Assembly (NCBI GenBank): GCA_027532905.1
Contig: JAPZUA010000006.1
Span: 124,001 to 188,000 of the forward strand
Length of the DNA stretch: 64,000 nt
Reading direction: 5' to 3'
From: Magnetospirillum sp.
GTDB taxonomy: Bacteria > Pseudomonadota > Alphaproteobacteria > CACIAM-22H2
Shown one piece after another: positions 36,918 through 45,618 of the stretch (its first letter is position 1; the number at the start of each line of letters is the position of its first letter). The notes under the pieces are model-generated. The model had not been told where the DNA came from, did no database searches, and was given only the letters and a program-made list of their open reading frames with translations. Position numbers and translations under genes: made by a program.

Positions 36918-37814
36918 CTATTTCTTGCCGGGCTTTTTGGCGGCCGGTTTGGTCTTGGCCGGCGCGGGCTTGGCCGGTGCGGGCTTGGCGGGGGCGGCGG
37001 CTTTTGCTGCCGAAGCCTTGGCCGGGGGCGCTTTGGCCTCTGCTTTGGCGTCGGCCTTGGCGGCGGCGGCATTGCGCGCGGTCGTGCGCGCCGAGATTTG
37101 CGTCGGCGGCAGCGGCGAGGGCAGCTTCTTGTCGACCTGCACCGGCGGCGGCGGCGGCGGCGGCGGGGGCGGCGGGATGGGGACGGGCTGGCTCGAATAT
37201 TCGTTCACCATCGTCTCGAGCTTGTCGAGCCGGTCGGTGAAGAAGTGGTTCGCACCCTTGATCACGCGGTAGTCCACGCGGATGTCGCGCTGCTTGGCGA
37301 GCTTGTCGACGAGTTTGACGACCGATTCCTCGGGCACGACTTCGTCTTTGTCGCCCTGCACGATGAGGCCCGACGACGGGCACGGGGCGAGGAACGTGAA
37401 ATCGAACACGTTGGCGGGCGGGGCCACGGCGATGAAACGGTCGATCTCGGGCCGGCGCATCAGCAACTGCATGCCGATCCATGCGCCGAACGAAAAGCCG
37501 GCAACCCAGCAGCTTGCGGCGTTCGGGTTGGTCTGCTGCAGCCAATCCAGCGCCGAGGCGGCGTCCTGCAATTCGCCTTCGCCGCGGCCGTAAACGCCCT
37601 GGCTGCGGCCCACGCCGCGGAAATTGAAGCGCATCGTCGAAAAGCCGCCCTTGAGGAACGCCTGGTTCAACGTATAGACGACCTTGTTGTGCATGGTGCC
37701 GCCATGCTGGGGATGCGGATGCAGCAGCAACGCGATGGGTGCACGCTCGCTCGGCCCCTGGACGAAGCGGCCTTCCAACCGGCCGTCGGCCCCGTTGATA
37801 ATGACGTCGGGCAT
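36918..37814 (-). CDS. Alpha/beta-hydrolase with polyproline and Lys/Ala/Pro-rich tail
   Basis: A 298-residue protein in two parts. Residues 1-215 are a compact alpha/beta-hydrolase: LLLHPHPQHGGTMHNKVV, FNFRGVGRSQG, the nucleophile elbow GFSFGA, and late GANHFFT with the catalytic histidine. This is the subgroup often annotated as DUF or dienelactone hydrolase-like. Residues about 215-298 are unusual: a run of about 14 prolines, then repeats of KAEAKAPPAKA and PAKPAPAKPAPAK, similar to histone H1-like tails and likely able to bind nucleic acid or acidic partners. ATG 37814 has GGAGGAA upstream. It diverges from the isc operon; an IscR-type box at 37835-37859 lies just ahead of its start. Confidence 0.82.
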   Translation of the reverse strand: MPDVIINGADGRLEGRFVQGPSERAPIALLLHPHPQHGGTMHNKVVYTLNQAFLKGGFSTMRFNFRGVGRSQGVYGRGEGELQDAASALDWLQQTNPNAASCWVAGFSFGAWIGMQLLMRRPEIDRFIAVAPPANVFDFTFLAPCPSSGLIVQGDKDEVVPEESVVKLVDKLAKQRDIRVDYRVIKGANHFFTDRLDKLETMVNEYSSQPVPIPPPPPPPPPPPVQVDKKLPSPLPPTQISARTTARNAAAAKADAKAEAKAPPAKASAAKAAAPAKPAPAKPAPAKTKPAAKKPGKK

Positions 37815-37834
37815 CGTTCCTCCAGATACACCGA

Positions 37835-37859
37835 AAACCCGCGTTGGGTAGTCGGGTAT
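37835..37859. promoter_or_regulatory. IscR-type operator, distal
   Basis: A 25-base site whose right half is TAGTCGGGTAT and whose left half begins AAACCCG, in agreement with many fixed positions of the type 1 IscR consensus (ATASYYGACT...AGTCRRSTAT). It is 21 bp upstream of the hydrolase start and about 145 bp upstream of cysE. Confidence 0.55.
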
Positions 37860-37891
37860 ATTCGTGCCGCTTGCGGCGATTGAACAAAAAG

Positions 37892-37916
37892 ATACTTGAT
37901 CGGACTAGTCGGGTAA
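37892..37916. promoter_or_regulatory. IscR-type operator, promoter-proximal
   Basis: A 25-base site with ATACTTGA on the left and TAGTCGGGTAA on the right, matching nearly every constrained position of the type 1 IscR box. It covers the -35 hexamer and spacer of the predicted isc promoter, a classical repression layout. Confidence 0.7.
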
Positions 37917-37924
37917 CCTAAATT
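37896..37924 (+). promoter_or_regulatory. Predicted sigma-70 promoter of the cysE-isc operon
   Basis: -35 TTGATC (37896-37901), spacer of 17 bases, -10 TAAATT (37919-37924). It lies about 80 bp upstream of cysE and is the only good promoter-like pair in the 189-bp gap between the divergent genes. Confidence 0.6.
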
Positions 37925-38003
37925 CTTGAGCAACGGCGTAGGACATTACGGGGCGTCGTAGATGTTCGGCCCCTCTTCAGCCGCAGATTAGGCAGTCAAC
38001 CCG

Positions 38004-38729
38004 ATGGTTTTCAAGGCTATTCGCTCCGACTTGGACGCCGTTCTGGCGCGCGACCCCGCTGCGCGCTCGCGTCTGGAAGTGATTTTGAGCTATCCGGGCT
38101 TCCACGCGGTGCTGCTGCACAGGCTCGCCCATCGCGCTTGGTCGGCCGATTTCAAGCTGCTCGGGCGGCTGATTTCGGGCCTTGCGCGGTTTTTGACCGG
38201 CATCGAGATCCACCCGGCCGCCAAGATCGGGCCGCGCTTTTTCGTCGACCACGGCATGGGTGTGGTAATCGGCGAGACGGCCGAGATCGGCGCCGACGTG
38301 ACCCTCTATCAGGGTGTGACGCTCGGCGGCACGTCGCTCGACCATGGCAAGCGCCATCCCACGCTCGAAGACGGCGTGATTGTGGGGGCCGGTGCCAAGA
38401 TCCTGGGGCCGTTCACGGTCGCCAAGGGTGCCCGCGTGGGCTCCAACGCCGTGGTGCTCGAGGCGGTTCCGGCCGGGGCCACGGTCGTGGGTATTCCGGC
38501 GCGCATGGTCGGCCGGCCGAAGAACGACGATTTTTGCGCCTATGGGGCGACCGGCGAGATCGCCGATCCGGTGGCGCGTGCGCTCGACCGCATGGAAGGC
38601 GAGATGGGTGCTTTGCGCGCGCGCATCGCCGAGCTCGAAGGCCGCGTGGCGGCCCAGCGCGACGAGCTCGATGCGCGGGATCTCGAAGCCGCCCGCTTTG
38701 AATCTTCACCGGCCAAGTTCGATCGATAG
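38004..38729 (+). CDS. cysE: Serine O-acetyltransferase
   Basis: A 241-residue enzyme that makes O-acetylserine from serine and acetyl-CoA, the committed step of cysteine synthesis. After an N-terminal helical region, the left-handed beta-helix of hexapeptide repeats is clear ([57 protein letters not shown]), with the catalytic histidine in DHG and a second in DHGKRHPTL. Beyond residue 185 an extra coiled-coil-like segment ([22 protein letters not shown]) is present, not part of the short canonical SAT. As first gene of the operon it can feed cysteine to the two desulfurases. Confidence 0.95.
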   Translation: MVFKAIRSDLDAVLARDPAARSRLEVILSYPGFHAVLLHRLAHRAWSADFKLLGRLISGLARFLTGIEIHPAAKIGPRFFVDHGMGVVIGETAEIGADVTLYQGVTLGGTSLDHGKRHPTLEDGVIVGAGAKILGPFTVAKGARVGSNAVVLEAVPAGATVVGIPARMVGRPKNDDFCAYGATGEIADPVARALDRMEGEMGALRARIAELEGRVAAQRDELDARDLEAARFESSPAKFDR

Positions 38730-38747
38730 ATCCGAGGAATCGCAAGC

Positions 38748-39224
38748 ATGAAACTCAGCACCAAAGGGCGCTATGCGGTGATGGCGATGGTCGATCTGGC
38801 CAATGCCAGCAAGGGCCAGCCCGTTGCCCTTGCCGACATTGCCGAGCGGCAGGAAATCTCGCTGTCCTATCTCGAGCAGCTGTTCGCCAAGCTGCGGCGC
38901 AGCGGGCTCGTGCGCTCGGTGCGCGGGCCCGGCGGGGGCTATCTGCTGGCGCATGCCAGCGAAGCCACGCGCGTTGCCGACATCATCATGGCCGTCGACG
39001 AGCCGATCCGTGCGACGCGCTGCGCTTCGCACTCGCCGGTCGGCTGCCGCGTCGACAAGAGCCGGTGCCTGACCCACGATCTGTGGGAAGAGCTCGGCAA
39101 CCAGATTCACCATTATTTGTCGCGCGTGAGCCTCGCCGACGTGTGCGCACGCCGCGTGGGCGGTACGGCCGGCAATCTGCCGAGCCCTGGGCAAGCTTGC
39201 GGCGAGATGGCTGCCGCCGAATGA
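38748..39224 (+). CDS. iscR: Fe-S cluster-sensing transcriptional regulator IscR (Rrf2 family)
   Basis: A 158-residue winged-helix regulator. The N-terminal MKLSTKGRYAVMAMVDLA, the recognition region ISLSYLEQLFAKL and the wing GPGGGYLL are standard Rrf2 features. The cluster ligands are Cys92, Cys100 and Cys107, with CLTHDLW following, the IscR signature. It most likely represses this operon when loaded with [2Fe-2S] and acts on the boxes upstream of cysE. The gene starts 18 bp after cysE with AGGAA upstream. Its stop overlaps the ATG of the first desulfurase (ATGA). Confidence 0.95.
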   Translation: MKLSTKGRYAVMAMVDLANASKGQPVALADIAERQEISLSYLEQLFAKLRRSGLVRSVRGPGGGYLLAHASEATRVADIIMAVDEPIRATRCASHSPVGCRVDKSRCLTHDLWEELGNQIHHYLSRVSLADVCARRVGGTAGNLPSPGQACGEMAAAE

Positions 39225-40321
39225 CCGTGCCCGTCTATCTCGATTGGAATGCGACCACGCCACTGGTGCTGGAAGCGCAGGCAGCGATGCTCGATGCGTT
39301 TGCCGAGGTCGGCAATCCGTCGTCGGTGCATGCGGCGGGGCGTGCCGCGCGTCGGCGCGTGGAGACTGCGCGCGCCCAGCTCGGCGAAGCGATCAATGCC
39401 GGGCCCGCGCGCATCGTGTTCACGGGCAGCGGCACGGAAGCCAATGCCGCCGCCTTGCACGGTTTCCCGCCTGAGGCGTGCCTTGTGTCGGCGATCGAGC
39501 ATGATTGCGTGTTCGCCCCCCTCAACGGTGCCGCAGCAATCCCAGTCGACCGCGACGGCGTGGTCGATCTTGCCGCTCTCGAAACATTGATCGCGACCAC
39601 GCGTCCGCGCCTCGTGGCGGTGATGCTGGCCAACAACGAAACCGGTGTGGTGCAGCCGATCGCCGAAGTGGCCCGGCTGTGCCGGGCGGCGGGCGTGCGG
39701 CTGCATTGCGATGCGGTGCAGGGCCTTGGCAAGATCGCAGTCGATTTTGCCGCCCTCGGCGTGGATACGCTGGCGCTGTCGGCGCATAAATTGGGCGGCC
39801 CGCAGGGTGTGGGCGCCCTCGTGGTGCGCGACGGTGTGGCGATCAACCCATTGCTGCGCGGCGGCGGCCAAGAGCTTGGCCTGCGCGCGGGCACGCACAA
39901 CGTGGCCGGCATTGCGGGCTTTGGGGCGGCAGCGGCCGCCGCAACGCCGCTCGCCGCCGATCTGCGCGACCGTTTGGAAGCGAATTTGCGCGCAGTTTGG
40001 CCGCACGTGCAAATTCATGGCGCTGGCGCACCGCGTCTGCCGAATACGAGTTCGATCGGCCTTGCCGGGGTGGCCGCCGAGACCCAAGTTATGGCTCTTG
40101 ACCTTGCGGGCTTTGCCGTGTCGGCGGGGGCTGCGTGCTCGTCGGGCAAGGTCAAGACGAGCCGCGTGCTCGCCGCCATGGGGGCCGGCGCCGCCGCCGG
40201 CGACGCCATCCGCGTGTCGCTGGGGCCGACCACGACGCCCGACCATATCGATGCTTTCGCCGCAGCCTGGGTCGCACTTGCAAAGCGCCTCGGCAGCAAG
40301 CAACCGCTACAAGCCGCCTGA
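39221..40321 (+). CDS. Cysteine desulfurase, NifS/IscS-like (first copy)
   Basis: A 366-residue PLP enzyme that removes sulfur from cysteine as a persulfide. PVYLDWNATTP opens the fold, HCDAVQ and the Schiff-base lysine in ALSAHKLGGP bind PLP, and the active cysteine is in the loop VSAGAACSSGK. It differs clearly from the next gene (about 40% similar by eye), so this is an old duplication, common in alphaproteobacteria where both lie in the isc operon. ATG 39221 overlaps the iscR stop. Which scaffold or acceptor each enzyme serves cannot be inferred. Confidence 0.93.
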   Translation: MTVPVYLDWNATTPLVLEAQAAMLDAFAEVGNPSSVHAAGRAARRRVETARAQLGEAINAGPARIVFTGSGTEANAAALHGFPPEACLVSAIEHDCVFAPLNGAAAIPVDRDGVVDLAALETLIATTRPRLVAVMLANNETGVVQPIAEVARLCRAAGVRLHCDAVQGLGKIAVDFAALGVDTLALSAHKLGGPQGVGALVVRDGVAINPLLRGGGQELGLRAGTHNVAGIAGFGAAAAAATPLAADLRDRLEANLRAVWPHVQIHGAGAPRLPNTSSIGLAGVAAETQVMALDLAGFAVSAGAACSSGKVKTSRVLAAMGAGAAAGDAIRVSLGPTTTPDHIDAFAAAWVALAKRLGSKQPLQAA

Positions 40322-40342
40322 CCGAACTGGAGCCAGCGACAC

Positions 40343-41602
40343 ATGAACACCGCCCTAAAGACCGCCGCATCCGACGACCGCGCCAACGCGCCGCGCCGCC
40401 CGGTCTATCTCGACTACCAGGCGACGACGCCGATGGATCCGCGCGTGCTCGAAGCGATGATGCCGTATTTCACCGAGAAATTCGGCAACCCGCACAGCCG
40501 CAACCACGAATACGGCTGGGAAGCCGAAGAGGGCGTTGAAAAAGCGCGCCAGCAGATCGCCGATCTCATCGGCGGCGACGAGCGCGAGATCGTGTTCACG
40601 TCGGGTGCGACCGAGTCGAACAATCTTGCGATCAGCGGTGTCGCGCGCTTCTACAAGGACCAGCGCGACCATATCGTGACCCTCGTGACCGAGCACAAAT
40701 GCGTGCTCGACACGTGCCGCCATCTCGAACAGGAAGGCTTCAAGGTCACGTATCTGCCCGTGCTGCAGAACGGGCTCGTCGATCTCGCGGCGCTCGAAGC
40801 CGCGATCACCGAGCGCACGGTCATCGTCTCGATCATGGCCGCCAACAACGAGATCGGCGTGATTCAGCCGCTCGCCGAAATCGGCGCCTTGTGCCGCAAG
40901 AAGGGTGCCTTCTTCCACACCGACTGCGCGCAGGCCTTCGGCAAGATCCCGCTCGACGTGGAAGCCATGAAGATCGATCTCATGTCGATCTCGGGCCACA
41001 AGATCTACGGGCCCAAGGGGATCGGTGCTTTGTTCGTGCGTCGCCGGCCGCGCGTGCGCCTGCAGGCGATGATCCATGGCGGCGGCCAGGAGCGCGGCAT
41101 GCGCTCAGGCACCCTGCCAACGCCGTTGTGCGTGGGTCTCGGCAAAGCCGCCGAGCTTGCGAAGAACGAAATGGCGGCCGAAGCCACGCGCATGAAAGCG
41201 CTGCGCGACCGTTTCATGGCCACGATCAACGCCAAGCTGCCCGAAGTGTTCCTGAACGGCGATCTCGAAAACCGCCTGCCGAGCAATCTCAACCTCTCCT
41301 TCGCCTATGTCGAAGGCGAGGGGCTGATGATGGGCATCAAGGATCTCTCGGTCTCGTCGGGCTCGGCTTGCACGTCGGCGTCGCTCGAACCCAGCTACGT
41401 GCTGCGGGCCCTTGGCGTGGAAGAGGAGCTGGCGCATACGAGCCTGCGCATCGGCTTCGGGCGTTTCACGACGGAAGCCGAGGTCGACTACGCGGCCGAG
41501 CGCATCATCCAGGCCGTGTCGAAACTGCGTGCCATGAGCCCGCTTTGGGAGATGGCGCAGGACGGCATCGACATCAAATCCATCCAATGGGCAGCGCACT
41601 GA
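40343..41602 (+). CDS. iscS: Cysteine desulfurase IscS (second copy)
   Basis: A 419-residue enzyme matching IscS more closely than the preceding gene: [51 protein letters not shown] with the PLP lysine, and the active-site loop [23 protein letters not shown]. The C-terminal part that docks IscU is present. It supplies sulfur to IscU and, with MnmA at the end of the operon, to tRNA thiolation. It has an extra N-terminal 18 residues. Starts 21 bp after the first desulfurase. Confidence 0.97.
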   Translation: MNTALKTAASDDRANAPRRPVYLDYQATTPMDPRVLEAMMPYFTEKFGNPHSRNHEYGWEAEEGVEKARQQIADLIGGDEREIVFTSGATESNNLAISGVARFYKDQRDHIVTLVTEHKCVLDTCRHLEQEGFKVTYLPVLQNGLVDLAALEAAITERTVIVSIMAANNEIGVIQPLAEIGALCRKKGAFFHTDCAQAFGKIPLDVEAMKIDLMSISGHKIYGPKGIGALFVRRRPRVRLQAMIHGGGQERGMRSGTLPTPLCVGLGKAAELAKNEMAAEATRMKALRDRFMATINAKLPEVFLNGDLENRLPSNLNLSFAYVEGEGLMMGIKDLSVSSGSACTSASLEPSYVLRALGVEEELAHTSLRIGFGRFTTEAEVDYAAERIIQAVSKLRAMSPLWEMAQDGIDIKSIQWAAH

Positions 41603-41665
41603 CACGCCCCCGCTGACGTTGGCGCCCGAACCCGCTATAACCCCCTCGAACCAGGAGTCTCCACC

Positions 41666-42046
41666 ATGGCCTACAGCGAAAAACTGATCGATCATTTCGA
41701 AAATCCGCGCAATGTCGGCGCTTTCGACAAGGGCGACGACAGCGTGGGCACGGGCCTTGTGGGCGCCCCCGCCTGCGGCGACGTGATGAAGCTGCAGATC
41801 AAGGTCGGTCCCGACGGCATCATCGAAGACGCCAAGTTCAAGACCTTCGGCTGCGGCTCGGCGATCGCGTCGTCGTCGCTCGTGACCGAATGGGTCAAGG
41901 GCAAGACGGTCGACGAAGCCGCGACGATCAAGAACACCGACATCGCCAAGCATCTCGCTTTGCCGCCGGTGAAAATCCACTGCTCGGTGCTGGCCGAAGA
42001 CGCGATCAAGGCCGCGATCGAGGATTACCGCAAGAAGCACGCCTAA
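41666..42046 (+). CDS. iscU: Fe-S cluster assembly scaffold IscU
   Basis: A 126-residue scaffold on which [2Fe-2S] clusters are built. The three cluster cysteines are Cys37 (PACGDVM, with Asp39), Cys63 (FGCGSAIASSS) and Cys106 (HCS). The LPPVK motif at 99-103, just before KIHCS, is the binding site for HscA. Length and N terminus (MAYSEKLIDHFENPRNVG) are canonical. A GGAG ribosome-binding site precedes the ATG. Confidence 0.98.
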   Translation: MAYSEKLIDHFENPRNVGAFDKGDDSVGTGLVGAPACGDVMKLQIKVGPDGIIEDAKFKTFGCGSAIASSSLVTEWVKGKTVDEAATIKNTDIAKHLALPPVKIHCSVLAEDAIKAAIEDYRKKHA

Positions 42047-42066
42047 AAAGCGAAGGACGTTCCGTC

Positions 42067-42465
42067 ATGAGCGAACCCACCGCCGCCCCCGTTGCTGCCG
42101 CCGCACCGCCCAAGCGCAGCCCCCGCGTGCGCCCGCCGCCGATTACGGTAACCGAGGCGGCGGTGGAACGCGTGCGTGCGTTGCTCGATAAGCGCGGCAA
42201 GCCGTCGTTCGGCGTGCGCGTGGGCGTGCGCACGCGCGGCTGTTCGGGCATGACCTACACGCTCGAATATGCCGACGACAAAGGTCCGGCGGACGAGGTG
42301 GTGGAACCCGCCCAGGACATCAAAATCCTGATCGATCCGAAAGCCTCGATGTTCGTGTTCGGCACCGAGATGGATTTCGTCGAGGAAAAGCTGCAGTCGG
42401 GTTTCGTGTTCCGCAATCCGAACGAAAAAGGCCGCTGCGGCTGCGGCGAAAGCTTCCACATCTAA
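42067..42465 (+). CDS. iscA: A-type Fe-S carrier IscA
   Basis: A 132-residue A-type carrier that passes clusters to target proteins. The three conserved cysteines are Cys59 in RGCSGMTYTLEY and Cys124/Cys126 in RCGCGESF. The first 23 residues are a Pro/Ala-rich extension (TAAPVAAAAPPKRS) missing in the E. coli protein. The gene lies between iscU (20 bp) and hscB (33 bp). Confidence 0.96.
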   Translation: MSEPTAAPVAAAAPPKRSPRVRPPPITVTEAAVERVRALLDKRGKPSFGVRVGVRTRGCSGMTYTLEYADDKGPADEVVEPAQDIKILIDPKASMFVFGTEMDFVEEKLQSGFVFRNPNEKGRCGCGESFHI

Positions 42466-42498
42466 GCCCGCCCGCCGCTTTCCAACGCCGCCCGCAAA

Positions 42499-43161
42499 AT
42501 GCAGATCACGCCGCTCGCACCCGATTCCGATTCTGCCCGGCCAGCTGCCGCCTTTGGCGCGTGCTGGTCGTGCCGCGGACCCGTGGCGGCGGCGGCTTTG
42601 TTCTGCGCCACCTGCAAGGCGATCCAGCCGCCGCAGCCGCTCGACCATTTTGCGCGGCTGGGGCTTAAACCCGGTTTCGACCTGCAAGTGCCGGTGCTCG
42701 ACCAGCTCTATTTTGGCTTCCAGCGCCAATTGCACCCCGATCGTTTCGCCAATGCGGCCCCGCGCGCGCGCCAGATTTCGCAAAGCCAGGCGGTTGCCTT
42801 CAACGACGCCTACGAGACGCTGAAGAGCCCGCTGGCGCGTGCCACGTATCTGCTGGCCTTGCTCGGCCTGCCGATCGACGGCGAAGGCAGCCATACGATC
42901 CGCGACATGGAATTGCTCGACGACCAGCTCGAGCGGCGCGAAAAGCTGCACGAAGCGGCGGACGCCGCCGCTGTCGAAAAACTTGCCGTCGTCGCCCGCA
43001 ACGATGCCGCCGCGTGCTTGGGCGAAATCGCAGCGGCCTTTGCGACCGGCGACTTGGCGGCAGCACGGCTTGCCACGCTGCGCCTCAAATATTTGGACAA
43101 ATTCGCCGACGAGGCGCGCAATCGGCGCGCGTTGCTCGCCCTCAGATCGGAACCGGCCTGA
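42499..43161 (+). CDS. hscB: Fe-S co-chaperone HscB with N-terminal zinc-finger-like motif
   Basis: A 220-residue J-protein that brings IscU to HscA and stimulates its ATPase. The J-domain holds the HPD tripeptide at residues 79-81 (QRQLHPDRF). The C-terminal helical part (YLLALLGLPI ... ELLDDQLERREKL) binds IscU. Ahead of the J-domain is a CxxC-x10-CxxC motif (Cys22, 25, 36, 39), a likely structural zinc site. E. coli HscB lacks it, whereas mitochondrial HSCB has a comparable N-terminal cysteine domain. The TGA overlaps the next ATG as TGATG. Confidence 0.95.
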   Translation: MQITPLAPDSDSARPAAAFGACWSCRGPVAAAALFCATCKAIQPPQPLDHFARLGLKPGFDLQVPVLDQLYFGFQRQLHPDRFANAAPRARQISQSQAVAFNDAYETLKSPLARATYLLALLGLPIDGEGSHTIRDMELLDDQLERREKLHEAADAAAVEKLAVVARNDAAACLGEIAAAFATGDLAAARLATLRLKYLDKFADEARNRRALLALRSEPA

Positions 43162-45023
43162 TGCTGCTGCAGATCTACGAACCCGGCCAGACGCCGCTGC
43201 CGCACGAAAACGAACAGGGGCTCGCGGTCGGCATCGATCTCGGCACCACGAATACGGTCGTGGCCCTGGCGCGCGACCAGAAGGCCGAGATCGTGCGCGA
43301 TGCGCGCGGCTCAGGGCTCGTGCCCTCGGTCGTGGCGTATATCGACGGGGCCGATCCGCTGGTCGGCGAGATGGCGCGCCGCCAGTTGCTCGACCGGCCC
43401 GAAATCGTCGTCTCCTCGATCAAGCGGCTGATGGGGCGCGGCGCAGCCGATTTGGCGCGCTTGGGCGGCCAGCTCCCCTACGAGCTGGGTGCGGCTGCCG
43501 AAGGCGGCATGGCGCGCCTCAAGATCGGCGACCGGCTGCTTACGCCCGTCGAAATCAGCGCGGATATCTTACGTGCGGTCAAAGAACGTGCGGAACTTGC
43601 ACTTGGCCGCAGTGTCGATCGCGCGGTCGTGACGGTGCCCGCCTATTTCGACGATGCGGCGCGCACGGCCACGCGCGATGCGGCCCGCCTTGCAGGGCTT
43701 GAAGTGCTGCGCCTGGTGGCCGAGCCCACGGCGGCAGCCCTTGCCTACGGGCTCGACAGCAAATCCGAGGGCGTTTTTGCTATCTACGACCTTGGCGGCG
43801 GCACATTCGATTTTTCGCTGCTGCGCCTGGAAAAAGGCGTGTTCCAGGTGTTGGCCACGGGCGGCGATGCGGCCCTTGGCGGCGACGATTTCGACCATGC
43901 GGTGGCGGCGAAGTTCTTGGCCGAGCGCGGCGGCGAATTCAGCCGCGACGAGGTCAAGCAAGCGCTGGCGACAGCGCGCCTCGCCAAGGAATGCGTGAGT
44001 TCCCAAGATCCGTGGGAAGGCGAGCTGATGCTCGATGCCGGCGACAGCAGCCACAGCCTTACGCGCGCCGAGCTCGAAAAGCTGATCGAGCCGCTGGTCG
44101 CGCGCACGCTCAAGATCGCGGCGGGCGTGCTCGAAGACGCCGGCGTGAAGCCCGAGGCGATCGACGGCACGGTGCTGGTGGGCGGCTCGACGCGTGTTCC
44201 GTTTGTACGCGCAAAAGTCGAAGAATTTTTCGGGAAAACCCCACTCGCCGACATCAACCCAGACGAGGTCGTGGCGGTCGGTGCGGCGTTGCAGGCCGAA
44301 GCGCTGACCGCGGGCTCGGACACGCTGCTGCTCGACGTGCTGCCGCTGTCGCTCGGGCTCGAAACGATGGGCGGCATCGTCGAGAAGATCGTCGAGCGCA
44401 ACACGCCGATCCCGGTCGCGCGCGGCCAGGATTTCACCACGTACCAGGACGGCCAGACGGCCATGTCGTTCCATGTGGTGCAGGGCGAGCGCGAGATGGC
44501 CGACCAGACGCGCAGCCTCGCACGCTTCGAACTCGACGGCATTCCGCCGATGGTGGCCGGGGCCGCGCGCATCCGCGTGCGCTTTGCCGTCGACGCCGAC
44601 GGGCTCCTGTCGGTCTCGGCTGAGGAATCGACGACCGGCCGCCAGGCGCGCGTCGAAGTGAAGCCGTCCTACGGCCTCACCGAAGACGAGATGGCCGATA
44701 TGTTGCGCGCCTCCATCGACAATGCCGAAGCCGACATGGACCGCCGGTTGCTCACCGAAGCGCGCGTCGAAGCGCGCCGGGCGATCAACGCGCTCGAAGC
44801 AGCACTCGCGGTCGACGCCGATCTCCTGAGCGAGGCCGAGCGCGGCAGCATTGCGGCGGTGCAGGAAACGCTCGAGCGCGCGATGTCGCAAAGCGACCGG
44901 GCTTCCATCCAGGGGGCCGCCGAAGCGCTCGAGCACGGCACCAAGTTTTTCGCCGAACGGCGCATGGATCGCGGCATTCGCAAAGCGCTTGCGGGCCGCA
45001 ACGTCGCCGAAATCGGCGGCTGA
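43161..45023 (+). CDS. hscA: Fe-S assembly Hsp70 chaperone HscA
   Basis: A 620-residue DnaK-type chaperone. The nucleotide-binding domain shows VGIDLGTTNTVVAL, the phosphate loop AIYDLGGGTFDFSLL and VLVGGSTRVPFV. The substrate-binding domain follows from about residue 390 (LLLDVLPLSLGLETMGG) with a helical lid after residue 510. The genes next to it and the LPPVK in IscU show it is the specialised HscA. It acts with HscB to release clusters from IscU. The start is ATG 43161, which overlaps the hscB stop. Confidence 0.97.
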   Translation: MLLQIYEPGQTPLPHENEQGLAVGIDLGTTNTVVALARDQKAEIVRDARGSGLVPSVVAYIDGADPLVGEMARRQLLDRPEIVVSSIKRLMGRGAADLARLGGQLPYELGAAAEGGMARLKIGDRLLTPVEISADILRAVKERAELALGRSVDRAVVTVPAYFDDAARTATRDAARLAGLEVLRLVAEPTAAALAYGLDSKSEGVFAIYDLGGGTFDFSLLRLEKGVFQVLATGGDAALGGDDFDHAVAAKFLAERGGEFSRDEVKQALATARLAKECVSSQDPWEGELMLDAGDSSHSLTRAELEKLIEPLVARTLKIAAGVLEDAGVKPEAIDGTVLVGGSTRVPFVRAKVEEFFGKTPLADINPDEVVAVGAALQAEALTAGSDTLLLDVLPLSLGLETMGGIVEKIVERNTPIPVARGQDFTTYQDGQTAMSFHVVQGEREMADQTRSLARFELDGIPPMVAGAARIRVRFAVDADGLLSVSAEESTTGRQARVEVKPSYGLTEDEMADMLRASIDNAEADMDRRLLTEARVEARRAINALEAALAVDADLLSEAERGSIAAVQETLERAMSQSDRASIQGAAEALEHGTKFFAERRMDRGIRKALAGRNVAEIGG

Positions 45024-45065
45024 CCTTCGAAAACTTCTAACCTCAACATAGAAAGCACGACGACC

Positions 45066-45404
45066 ATGCCGAAGATGACCTTCATCCTGAACGACGGCAC
45101 GCGCAAGGAAGTGGACGCACCCGTGGGCCTGTCCGTGCTCGAGATCGCCCACCGCAACGATGTGCCGCTCGAAGGTGCGTGCGAAGGGTCGCTCGCCTGC
45201 TCGACCTGCCACATCGTCGTCGACAAGGACGATTACGAGCGCCTGCCGGAAGCAAGCGAAGACGAAGAAGACATGCTCGACCTCGCCTTCGGCCTCACGC
45301 ACACGTCGCGCCTGGGCTGCCAGATCACGATCACGGACGAGCTCGACGGGCTCACCGTGGCGCTGCCCACGGCCACGCGCAACATGATGGTCGATAAGGC
45401 CTAA
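45066..45404 (+). CDS. fdx: [2Fe-2S] ferredoxin of the isc operon
   Basis: A 112-residue adrenodoxin-type ferredoxin. Cluster ligands are Cys39, Cys45, Cys48 in [13 protein letters not shown] and Cys85 in RLGCQI. The acidic segment [20 protein letters not shown] between them is the usual partner-binding surface. It supplies electrons for cluster assembly on IscU. AGAAAG stands before the ATG. Confidence 0.97.
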   Translation: MPKMTFILNDGTRKEVDAPVGLSVLEIAHRNDVPLEGACEGSLACSTCHIVVDKDDYERLPEASEDEEDMLDLAFGLTHTSRLGCQITITDELDGLTVALPTATRNMMVDKA

Positions 45405-45417
45405 AGGACCTGCCCCG

Positions 45418-45618
45418 ATGAAGCTGCGCTGGACCGACGTCGCCGACATTGCGATCGATCTCGAGGAGGCGCATCCGGAGGCCGACGTCGAGAATCTGCG
45501 CTTCACCGATCTGTGGAAATGGGTGCAAGCGCTGCCGAACTTCGCGGACGATCCGAACAAATCGAACGAGAAGATTCTCGAAGCGATCCAGATGGCGTGG
45601 CTCAAGGAACGCGAATGA
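45418..45618 (+). CDS. iscX: Fe-S assembly protein IscX
   Basis: A 66-residue acidic protein, normal length. LRWTDVADIAIDLEEAHP, the FTDLWKWVQALPNF block and KILEAIQMAWLKER are all family motifs. IscX binds iron and IscS and tunes its activity. Starts 13 bp after fdx; its TGA overlaps the ATG of tenA. Confidence 0.96.
   Translation: MKLRWTDVADIAIDLEEAHPEADVENLRFTDLWKWVQALPNFADDPNKSNEKILEAIQMAWLKERE

Noticed and set aside
37140-37180. GGC triplet repeat as a phase-variation tract
   Set aside because: It encodes the proline run in frame; changes by three bases would not switch the gene off.
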